Below, one piece after another: positions 26,901 through 36,089 of a stretch of 64,000 nt of DNA. The notes under the pieces were generated by a model that had not been told where the DNA came from, searched no databases, and saw nothing but the letters and a program-made list of their open reading frames with translations. The stretch's first letter is position 1; the number at the start of each line of letters is the position of its first letter. The stretch lies in assembly GCA_016794525.1 (NCBI GenBank), contig JAEUJY010000107.1, forward strand, positions 1 through 64,000, given 5' to 3'. Source of the stretch: Myxococcales bacterium (lineage in GTDB: Bacteria; Myxococcota_A; Polyangia; Haliangiales; Haliangiaceae). Both the position numbers and the translations under genes were made by a program.

Positions 26901-28528
26901 GCAGCCACGCGATCAGCGCGACCCAGGTTGACGGGGCTGGCAGCTCCAGCGTGGCCTCGGGGGCCGTGACGTTCACGGTCGACGCGACCGCGCCAGCTGC
27001 GCCGGTGATCGTGGCACCTGCCGAGGGCAGCTCGACCAACCGGCGCGAGGCCCGTGGGTCGTGCGAGACCGGCGCCACGGTCACGGTCCGTGAGGGGGCG
27101 ACCAGCCAGGGCACGGCGTCGTGCGCGGCGTCGACGTTCGTCATCACGGTGTTCTGGGCGGAGGGCGCGCACGCCATCACCGCCACCCAGACCGACCTCG
27201 CCGGCAACGTCGGCCCGGCCTCGCCGGTGCGGGCGTTCACGCTCGACGTGACCGTGCCGCCGGTGCCGACCATCACCACGCCGGCGGCCGGGAGCTGGAC
27301 CGCCGACACCACGCCCGACCTCACCGGGGCGTGCGAGACCGGCGCGACGGTGACGGTGCGCGAGGGCTCGACGACGGTGTGCACGACGGTCTGCGTCGCG
27401 GGTGGGTACGCGTGCACGTCGAGCGACCTGGCGCCGGGCGCGCACACGATCGTGGCCAGCCAGCGCGATCCGGCCGGCAATGCCTCCCCGGCATCCCCGG
27501 GGCGGACCTTCTCCGTCGACACCGTCGCGCCGGCCGCGCCGGTGATCGCGGTCCCCGCCGAGGGCGCCACCGTCGGCGCGACGCTCACGATCAGCGGGAC
27601 CTGCGAGGACCTGGCGACCGTGACGGTGCGCGAGGGCGCGACGGTCGTGTGCGCGACCGGCTGTGCGGGGACGTCGTTCACGTGCAACGCCACGATGCCT
27701 GCCGACGGGGTCCACGCGATCGCGGCCACCCAGGCCGATCCCGCGGGCAACACCAGCCCGCCGTCGCCGACCCGCACCTTCACCGTCGACGCGGTCCCGC
27801 CGGGGCCGGTCGCGATCACGTCGCCGATCGAAGACGCCGTGCTGGAGAACCGCAACCCGGTCGTGCGCGGCACCTGCGACGGCGCGGCGACCATCACGGT
27901 GCGCGAGGGCGCGTTGCTGCGCTGCACGGCGCCGTGCGTGGGCACAGCCTTCGAGTGCGTCTCCAGCCAGCTGAACGACGGCGTCCACAGGTTCGTCGCC
28001 CAGGCCACCGACCCGGCCGGCAACGTCGGCACGCTGTCGCCGCCCCGCACCTTCACCGTCGACACGCTCGCCCCCGACGCGCCGAGGATCACCGCCCCGG
28101 CCAACGACGCGAGCGGCACCGAGGCCCGCCCGCCGATCGCGGGCGCGTGCGAGACCGGCGCGACCGTCGATGTCGTGCGCGCCGGCAGCGCGCCGGTGTG
28201 CGCCGCCGTGCCGTGCGAGCGCGCCGCCTTCGCGTGCAGCCCGGCCGCGCCGCTGCCGCTCGGCACCAGCACGCTGACCGCGACGCAGACCGACCGCGCG
28301 AACCACCGCAGCGCTGCGTCGCCGCCGGTGCGGTACACGGTCATCGAAGAGCCTGCCGTCGTCGACCCGCCCGCGAGCGATGATGGTGGGTGCTGCGCGG
28401 TGGGGGACGCGGGCCCGACCGCGGCGTGGCCGGCGCTGGCCGTGCTCGGGCTCCTGGCGCGGCGGCGGCGTGACCGCGGCGCGATCGCGCGCAACCGGCG
28501 CGCCGCGCGGTCGATACTCGGCGCATGA
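23951..28528 (+). CDS. Large SBBP-repeat surface protein with Ig-like modules and MYXO-CTERM-like tail
   Basis: 1,525 residues from ATG 23951. A short Sec/lipoprotein-like leader (LALLAIAVACRG) is followed by a DUF7948-like N-terminal domain (LAIPFQENRGQWDPRVAFKA). About seven SBBP beta-propeller repeats follow (residues ~270-735), each with a DPSGD-like turn and a FPGTAGGAQP-type motif. Residues ~740-1480 hold eight Ig-like modules with a GTCETGATVTVREG core and a final AGNTSPPSPTRTFTVD segment. The C-terminus has GGCCAVGD, a hydrophobic helix and RRRR, which resembles the MYXO-CTERM sorting signal. It is likely exposed on the cell surface and may function in adhesion or motility-associated contact. 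Confidence 0.78.
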   Translation: MRVCGVVSCWKRVAVGRVGLALLAIAVACRGVDAPLSAQDAPSAVGAVAASVAAPAPELPPVQALGGLAIPFQENRGQWDPRVAFKADTLSATVWVTTDGEIVHALVGSPRGVGDRAGRAADAGGAPASGWVLRERLIGGAAMAPHIVDAAATNVTYLIGRDPARWAPRVRTATRVSLGEPWPGIQVELQAHGGAVEKLFRVAPGADPSAIAVEVDGAQGTRRDAAGRILAATGLGDIELSAPVAYQEVAGVRQPVRASYAVTARGYRFALGDYDRRRELVIDPIVQSTYLGGSSTDSPAAMARASDGALVIVGTTWSTDFPHTTGYQPTHSSGSFDDMFIARVDGTLTTMLQATYLGGVGADQATALAIDAAGNVLVAGKVQSNDFPGTFGGAQPIYGGGGDMVIARLEPGLTSLTQATFLGGPSLESAVAIAIAPSGDVLVGGDGSGTFPGTAGGAQPSPSFSGDMVVARLNAGLTSLQQATFLGGAQVDNLNALAIDAAGDVLVGGSTLGAGFPGTAGGLQPTALGLRDGVIARLNAGLTGLVQATYFGGAASDEVVRLIGEAAGTVLVGVSTSSDGIPGTVGGAQPSRGGGDDMVLARLDASLASVVQATYLGDAGNQLFVAIAQDPSGDLFVLGETNFGSAFPGTAGGIRATPAGSRDMVVARVNGALTVVEQATYLGCTGGDYPTDLVLDPSGDLFVLGTTDAVAFPGTPGGAQPAGDDVVVSRITGSLLAAPVPPAPVITAPVDGASVNTPNPTGAGTCVPGTSVRISNGGSGSCTTTCRADGTFSCALSTLGNGVHVLTAFQGDVPICPVIASPASAAVTIRVDTVAPSAPGFTSPAAGSTVTRNPPDVAGTCETGALVRIYDTVTLCTATCVGSTFACTSAIPLANGARTIRANQTDAAGNTSTTTTLSFTMSAPVPPSITMPINGSLTNDPTPTIVGGCTMGLMVTVAEGGAPLCSAACAGATFACTPAALADGSHAISATQVDGAGSSSVASGAVTFTVDATAPAAPVIVAPAEGSSTNRREARGSCETGATVTVREGATSQGTASCAASTFVITVFWAEGAHAITATQTDLAGNVGPASPVRAFTLDVTVPPVPTITTPAAGSWTADTTPDLTGACETGATVTVREGSTTVCTTVCVAGGYACTSSDLAPGAHTIVASQRDPAGNASPASPGRTFSVDTVAPAAPVIAVPAEGATVGATLTISGTCEDLATVTVREGATVVCATGCAGTSFTCNATMPADGVHAIAATQADPAGNTSPPSPTRTFTVDAVPPGPVAITSPIEDAVLENRNPVVRGTCDGAATITVREGALLRCTAPCVGTAFECVSSQLNDGVHRFVAQATDPAGNVGTLSPPRTFTVDTLAPDAPRITAPANDASGTEARPPIAGACETGATVDVVRAGSAPVCAAVPCERAAFACSPAAPLPLGTSTLTATQTDRANHRSAASPPVRYTVIEEPAVVDPPASDDGGCCAVGDAGPTAAWPALAVLGLLARRRRDRGAIARNRRAARSILGA

Positions 28529-28711
28529 CGCGACGGCTGCGGCCCGCGACGCGCACCTATATACGGTGGCGATCGCCCTGTCGCAGCCGCTGTCGCACGG
28601 CGGGAATAGCGTGGGCAGGGCTCCAGTTGACAGGGCGGCTGGACGGGCTTACATCCCGGGCCGCTCCGTACCGTCTCTGAATCCCTACGCTTTCCGAGCT
28701 GTCGAGGAATC

Positions 28712-29695
<984 letters not shown>

Positions 29696-29727
29696 GCCCG
29701 CGCGTCCCCGCTCACCAGGCGTGATCC

Positions 29728-30704
<977 letters not shown>

Positions 30705-30708
<4 letters not shown>

Positions 30709-31733
30709 AGGGCTGGCTGCGCGCGCTCGCGCTGGCCGCGCTCGTGGTGCCCGCGCTCGTGGTGACCATGGCGTGCGGGCGTCGCCACGCGCCGGCCGCC
30801 GAGGGCCCGCCGAAGCCGACCCCCGAGGCGATCACCAAGGTCAGCGAGAACGGCCCGGTGAAGGCCACGGTCAAGGTGTGGCCGCCGGCGCCCGAGCTGG
30901 GCGATCCGCTGTACCTCGAGCTGACCATCGAGGCCGGCCCGGGCGTGACCGTCGCGGCGCCGTTCGAGGATGAGGGCCTGGGCCGGTTCGCGGCGCTGGG
31001 CTGGGTGCACGACACCCGCCGCAAGGACGACGGCGGCACCGTCGAGGTCCAGACCTACACGCTCGAGCCGCCGGGCTCGGGCAAGCACCGCATCCCGCCG
31101 TTCCGCCTGCTGGTGACCGACGCCCGCGCCGCCGGCAGCGGCAGCGGCAGCAACGCCGCCGCGAGCGAGCTGCTCACCGACGAGATCCCGATCGCGGTGG
31201 CCCCGGTCGATCCGACCCGCGCCAAGGAGCCGCTAGCGCCGGCGCGCGGCGCGCTGCCGATCGTCGTCGGTGGGCTGGCCTGGTGGATGATCGCCGGGCT
31301 GGTCGTCGCGGCGCTGATCGCGATCGGCGCGGTGGTGTGGGGTGTGCGCGCGTACCGTCGCCAGGCCGTCGTGCGGCAGCGGGTCAGCGCCTACGAGATC
31401 GCGGTGCGGCGGCTGGCCGCGCTCGAACGCGGCGGCGCGCCCGACGAGACCGGCCTCGACGACTGGTTCGTCGAGCTGTCGGCGATCGTCCGCCACTACC
31501 TCGAGGATCGCTTCGCGCTGCGCGCGCCGGAGCTGACCACCGAGGAGTTCTTGCAGGAGGCGCGGCGCGCCGCCGGGCTGTCGAGCGCGCACCGCGAGCA
31601 GCTGTCGGCGTTCCTCGAGCGCTGCGACCGCGTGAAGTTCGCCGGCTACCGGCCCGACGCCGACGAGTCGCTGGCGACCTTGGCCGCGGCGCGGGCGTTC
31701 GTCGAGGACACCCGGCTCCGGGAGGCCGCATGA
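30705..31733 (+). CDS. Bat-operon lipoprotein with membrane helix
   Basis: 342 residues. The signal ends in the lipobox VTMACG. A periplasmic beta-domain (residues ~45-180) is followed by a membrane helix near 205-230 (GGLAWWMIAGLVVAALIAIG) and a cytoplasmic helical tail (ERGGAPDETGLDDWFVELSA). The tail resembles the DUF4381-type component of Bat operons. The ATGA overlaps with DUF58 and BatA place it in the same complex. The N-terminal signal and the internal helix suggest that the mature protein spans the inner membrane. Confidence 0.72.
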
Positions 31734-32755
31734 CGCTGTTCGGGATCGAGCTCGCGCACCCGTGGTACCTGCTGGCGGCGCTGGCGATCGTGCCGGTCGT
31801 GCTGCTGGCGCGGTTCGCCGCCGGCCGCGTGCAGTTCTCGTCGCTGGCCGCGTTGCCCGCCGGCGCCACGTGGCGCACCCGGCTGGCGCCGCTGCCCGAC
31901 GCGCTGTACGGCCTGGCCGCGCTGGCGCTGGCCGTGGCCCTGGCCGGGCCGCAGCGCTACGACGGCCAGCACCCGGTCAAGCGCCGCGGCATCGCGATCA
32001 TGATGGTCGTCGATCACTCGGGCTCGATGCGGGCCCTCGACCTGTCCGACAAGGACCGCGAGCTGACCCGCCTCGACGCGGTCAAGCGGGTGTTCGAGCA
32101 GTTCGTGCTGGGCGGCGGCGGCCTGGGCGGTCGCCCCGACGACGCGGTCGGGCTGATCGCGTTCGCGCGCTACGCCGACACGCTGTCGCCGCTGACCCTC
32201 GATCACGCCAACCTGGCGACCGCCGCGCGCCAGGTCGAGATCGTCACCGAGCAGGCCGAGGACGGCACCGCGGTCGGCGACGGCCTGGCCCAGGCGGTCG
32301 AGCGGCTGCGGGCCGCGCCCCAGCAGAGCAAGGTGGCGATCGTGCTGACCGACGGCGTGTCCAACGCCGGCGAGGTCGCGCCGCTGGCCGCCGCCAGCCT
32401 GGCCAAGGACTCGGGCGTCAAGGTCTACACCGTCGGCGCCGGCACCAACGGCCGCGCGCCGATCCGCGTCGAGAACGCGTTCGGCCAGAGCGAGCTGGTG
32501 TCGATGCCGGTGCAGATCGACGAGGACACGCTCGAGAAGATCGCCGAGGCGACCGGGGGCGCGTACTTCCGCGCCACCGACCTCGACGGCCTGCGCCAGG
32601 TGTACCGCGCGATCGACAAGCTCGAGCGCACCGAGATCGACGAGACCCAGACCGCCGAGCCCGAGCAGCTGTACCCGTGGCTGGTGGGCCTGGCGATGCT
32701 GGCGATCGCCGCGGCGGTGACCTTGCGCGCGACCGCGCTGCGGAGGCTGCCGTGA
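31730..32755 (+). CDS. batA: BatA: inner-membrane vWA protein
   Basis: 341 residues. Two N-terminal membrane helices (the first ~10-28, the second ~55-75) are followed by a vWA domain with the MIDAS motif MMVVDHSGSM, and a conserved Thr/Asp loop (VLTDGVSNAGE). A C-terminal helix (LVGLAMLAIAAAVTLRATAL) anchors it again. The vWA domain is periplasmic. The order MoxR-DUF58-lipoprotein-BatA-BatB is the standard aerotolerance (Bat) operon layout. Starts and stops overlap on both sides. Confidence 0.9.
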   Translation: MTLFGIELAHPWYLLAALAIVPVVLLARFAAGRVQFSSLAALPAGATWRTRLAPLPDALYGLAALALAVALAGPQRYDGQHPVKRRGIAIMMVVDHSGSMRALDLSDKDRELTRLDAVKRVFEQFVLGGGGLGGRPDDAVGLIAFARYADTLSPLTLDHANLATAARQVEIVTEQAEDGTAVGDGLAQAVERLRAAPQQSKVAIVLTDGVSNAGEVAPLAAASLAKDSGVKVYTVGAGTNGRAPIRVENAFGQSELVSMPVQIDEDTLEKIAEATGGAYFRATDLDGLRQVYRAIDKLERTEIDETQTAEPEQLYPWLVGLAMLAIAAAVTLRATALRRLP

Positions 32756-33777
32756 TGCCCGACTGGACCAACCGCGACCCGGGGTGGATCCACCTGGCGT
32801 GGGCGGTGATCGCCGCGCTGACGGTGTGGATCATCCTCGAGCTGCGCGGCAAGGACGCGCTGGCGCGCTTCGTCTCGCCGCTGATGCAGGCGCGGCTGGT
32901 GGTGCGAGCCAGCGCGGCGCGCACGGTGGTGCGGCTGAGCTTGACCGCGGTGGCGCTCGGCGCCTGCGTGTGGGCGCTGATGCGGCCGCAGACCAAGGGC
33001 CAGGACCAGGCGGTGATGGCGTCGTCGTTCTCGGCCGACGTGATGGTCGTGCTCGACGTGTCGAAGAGCATGCTGGCCGAGGACGTGAAGCCCAACCGGC
33101 TCGAGCGCGCCAAGTTCGAGATCGCCAAGATGGTCAAGGAGCTGCCCGGGCACCGGGTCGGGCTGGTGGCGTTCGCCGGCCGGGCCGCGGCGCTGTGCCC
33201 GCTGACCCCCGACCACGGCTTCTTCAACCTGGTGCTGCGCGGCGTCGACGTGAACAGCGTGTCGCGCGGCGGCACCCGCATCGGCGAGGCGCTGCGGGTC
33301 GCGACCAAGGCGTTCCCGGTCGGCCCGGGCGCCAAGCTGGTCGTGCTGATCACCGACGGCGAGGACCACGAGAGCTACCCGCTCGAGGCGGCCAAGGCGG
33401 CCAACGCCGAGGGCGTGCGGGTGGTCGCGGTCGGCCTCGGCAGCGAGGCCGGCAGCCCGATCGAGCTCACCGACCCCGCGACCGGCGCCAAGACCAAGCT
33501 GATGCACGACGGCCAGCCGGTGATCTCGCGGCTCGACGGCGAGACGCTGCGGCAGATCGCGACCGAGACCAAGGGCGTCTACGTGCCAGCCGGCACCTCG
33601 GCGCTCGACCTGGAGTCGATCGTGCGGCAGAACGTCAAGCCGATCCTGCGCGAGGAGGCCGACCGCATGTCGCTGCGCCGGGTGCGCGGCGAGCGGTTCG
33701 TGTGGCCGCTGGCGCTGGCGTTGATCGCGCTGATCGCGGCGCTGGCCGTCGGCGCCGGCGCCCGGAGGCAGGCATGA
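32755..33777 (+). CDS. batB: BatB: inner-membrane vWA protein
   Basis: 340 residues with N-terminal membrane helices, a vWA domain whose MIDAS is VVLDVSKSM, a late Asp loop (VLITDGEDHESYP), and a C-terminal helix (FVWPLALALIALIAALAVGA). Its ATG shares one base with the BatA stop (TGATG). BatA and BatB are paralogues and likely form a complex. A GTG two codons upstream is an alternative start. Confidence 0.9.
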   Translation: MPDWTNRDPGWIHLAWAVIAALTVWIILELRGKDALARFVSPLMQARLVVRASAARTVVRLSLTAVALGACVWALMRPQTKGQDQAVMASSFSADVMVVLDVSKSMLAEDVKPNRLERAKFEIAKMVKELPGHRVGLVAFAGRAAALCPLTPDHGFFNLVLRGVDVNSVSRGGTRIGEALRVATKAFPVGPGAKLVVLITDGEDHESYPLEAAKAANAEGVRVVAVGLGSEAGSPIELTDPATGAKTKLMHDGQPVISRLDGETLRQIATETKGVYVPAGTSALDLESIVRQNVKPILREEADRMSLRRVRGERFVWPLALALIALIAALAVGAGARRQA

Positions 33778-36089
33778 AGGCGATCGCGATGCTGGCGCTC
33801 GTCGCGCTCTTGGCCCTCTCGACGCTCGCGGCGTGTGGCGACGCCAGCGGCCGCGCGGCGCGCACCAAGTACAACGCCGGCGTCGCGCTGCTCGGCGAGG
33901 GCAAGCTCGACGAGGCGGAGCAGAGCCTCCTGGCCGCGCGCGACCTGGCCGGCTACGACGACGAGGTCCGCTTCCGCGCCGCGTTCGACCTGGCCGCGGT
34001 GGCGGTGGCCCGCGCCGAGGCCGCGCTGGCGGCGCAGCCGCCGGCCGCCGATCAGGCGATGGCGGCCTACGAGAAGGCCCGCACCTGGCTGTCCGACGCG
34101 GTCCGCCGGCGGCCCAAGGACGCCGACGCCCGCGCCAACCTCGAGCGGGTCGAGGCGCGGCTGCTGGCGCTGATCGACGAGGCCGGCCAGGGCGACAACG
34201 CTCTCGAGAAGCGGCTGGATCGCGCGATCGCCGCCGAGCGCGACCTGCGCGACGCGGCCCGCGCGCTGTGGGCCGGGCAGGCGGCCAGCGGCGGCGATCC
34301 GCTGGCGGCCAAGGATCAGTTCGAGGCCGCGGCCACCCGCCAGCGCACGCTGGGCGCCGAGGTCGGCACGATCGCCGATCTGGCCGGCGACGAGATCACC
34401 GCGATCGGCGGCAAGACCGAGGAGGAGCGCAGCGACGAGGAGAAGGTGCGGCTGGTCCAGCTGCAGAACCTCGACCTGTACGTGCAGGACGCGCGCAAGG
34501 CGATGACCGACGCGCGGCGCAACCTCCACGAGCTGGCCGGCGAGCTGGCCCACCAGCGCACCGGCGCCGCGCTCGAGTCGCTCAAGCGCGCGCGCGAGCA
34601 GCTGCTCGATCCGATCGCGGTGCTGCAGGGCGTCGCCGCCGACGAGGTCGAGCTGGCCCGGTACCTGGCGGCGCTCCAGGCCCACGCCGGCAAGGACGAC
34701 CCGTTGCCGGCGTGGCTGACCGCGCGCGGCCTGGGCGGCGATCAGATCGACGTGCGGGCCCGCCTCGAGGAGGTCAAGGCCCGGCTGCAGGCGGCGCTCG
34801 ACGCGCCGGCGCCCGGCGCCGACGGCGGCGCGCCCGATCCCAAGGCCGCCGAGGCGGCCAAGGTGAAGGCGCAGGTGGCCGCGGCGATGCCGTCGCTCGA
34901 GGAGGCGTCGAAGCAGATGAAGGTCGCGTCCGACGCGCTGGCCGCCGAGGACGTGGCCGCCGGGTCGGCCGCGGCCCAGGCGTCGCTGGTGGCGATCGCG
35001 ACGGCGATCGAGCAGTTCTTCGCGCTGCGCCAGCTGATCGACGTGACGCTGGCCCAGGAGCGCGACGTGATCGCCGCGATCACGCCGCCGGCCGAGGGCG
35101 CCCAGGCGCTGCCGGCCGCCGAGCGCGCCAAGCGCGTCGGCGACGGCGTGGCCAAGAACCGCGCGCGGCTCGAGCGGATGAAGGCGCTGATCGCCGAGGA
35201 GCAGGACAAGGCGACCGCGCCGCCGCCCGCCGATCCCAGCGGCGCCGCGCTGGCCGCGCCCGATCCGCAGAAGCTCGAGGAGCAGAAGCAGCTGTTCGCC
35301 CGCGCCGAGGCGCTGCGCGCCGAGGCCGACGCCGCGCTGGTGGCGCTGGCCGCGGTGGCCGCGGGCGGCCAGGGGCCGCCGGCGCTCGACTCGGCCAAGC
35401 TGGCCGAGGCCAAGCTGGTCGAGCTGCAGAAGCTGTTCTTCTCGGTGATCGAGCACCTCAAGGAGCTGATCCGCGAGCAGGGCGAGACCCGCGACGACAC
35501 GACGACGGCGCAGACCGAGGACGACGCCGGTCGCGCCGCGCGCCTGCCCGGGCTGATCGAGCGCCAGAGCACCCACGGCCAGATGGCCGAGGCGATCGCC
35601 CAGGCGCTGGCCAGCCAGGCCGACGCGGCCGCGCAGCAGGGCGGGCCGGGCGGCGCGGCCCCGGGCGGTGCGAGCGGGGCGCCCCAGGGCGGCCCGACGC
35701 CGCAGGCGCTCGGTCAGGCCGCTCAGGAGGTGCGCAGCGCCCTCGGGTCGATGCAAGATGCCACCACCACGTTGACCCAGGCGCGCGATCAATCCCAGCA
35801 GATGAGCTACGACATCGGTCCGGCGATCGAGTCGCAGAAGACCGCGGTCGAGCACCTCGAGAACGCGCTGCGCCTGCTGCAGCCGCCGCAGCAGCAGGAC
35901 AAGCAAGACAAGCAGGATCAGCAGCAGCAGCAACAGCCGCAGCCGGACAAGCAAGACAAGCAGGACCAGCAGCAGCAGCAGAGCGCCGATCAGCAGCTGC
36001 AGCAGGTGCGCGAGCGCGAGGCCCAGCGCGAGCGCGAGAAGCGCGAGCGGCAGGCCGGCGGGGCCGATCCGGTGGACAAGGACTGGTGA
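33774..36089 (+). CDS. BatC-like TPR/coiled-coil lipoprotein
   Basis: 771 residues. The lipobox is LSTLAACG. An N-terminal TPR-like region (~25-130: YNAGVALLGEGKLDEAEQSL) is followed by several hundred residues of Ala/Glu/Lys-rich helices and a Gln/Lys/Asp-rich C-terminus (QDKQDKQDQQQQQQPQ). This is much longer than typical BatC (~250). It overlaps BatB (ATGA) and BatD (TGATG). The Gln-rich tail contains a 33-bp repeat unit and may be low-complexity or interaction-prone. It probably serves as the periplasmic scaffold of the Bat complex. Confidence 0.75.
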   Translation: MKAIAMLALVALLALSTLAACGDASGRAARTKYNAGVALLGEGKLDEAEQSLLAARDLAGYDDEVRFRAAFDLAAVAVARAEAALAAQPPAADQAMAAYEKARTWLSDAVRRRPKDADARANLERVEARLLALIDEAGQGDNALEKRLDRAIAAERDLRDAARALWAGQAASGGDPLAAKDQFEAAATRQRTLGAEVGTIADLAGDEITAIGGKTEEERSDEEKVRLVQLQNLDLYVQDARKAMTDARRNLHELAGELAHQRTGAALESLKRAREQLLDPIAVLQGVAADEVELARYLAALQAHAGKDDPLPAWLTARGLGGDQIDVRARLEEVKARLQAALDAPAPGADGGAPDPKAAEAAKVKAQVAAAMPSLEEASKQMKVASDALAAEDVAAGSAAAQASLVAIATAIEQFFALRQLIDVTLAQERDVIAAITPPAEGAQALPAAERAKRVGDGVAKNRARLERMKALIAEEQDKATAPPPADPSGAALAAPDPQKLEEQKQLFARAEALRAEADAALVALAAVAAGGQGPPALDSAKLAEAKLVELQKLFFSVIEHLKELIREQGETRDDTTTAQTEDDAGRAARLPGLIERQSTHGQMAEAIAQALASQADAAAQQGGPGGAAPGGASGAPQGGPTPQALGQAAQEVRSALGSMQDATTTLTQARDQSQQMSYDIGPAIESQKTAVEHLENALRLLQPPQQQDKQDKQDQQQQQQPQPDKQDKQDQQQQQSADQQLQQVREREAQREREKRERQAGGADPVDKDW
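35898..35978. repeat. Two 33-bp direct repeats in the BatC-like gene
   Basis: GACAAGCAAGACAAGCAGGA is followed by TCAGCAGCAGCAG at 35898-35930. The unit recurs at 35946-35978 with a single T-to-C change. It encodes DKQDKQDQQQQ twice in the low-complexity tail and is a recent in-frame duplication. Confidence 0.8.

Noticed and set aside
24056-28306. A 1,416-codon frame on the minus strand
   Set aside because: It mirrors the SBBP gene in the opposite direction; composition is Arg/Gly/Ala-rich with no domains.
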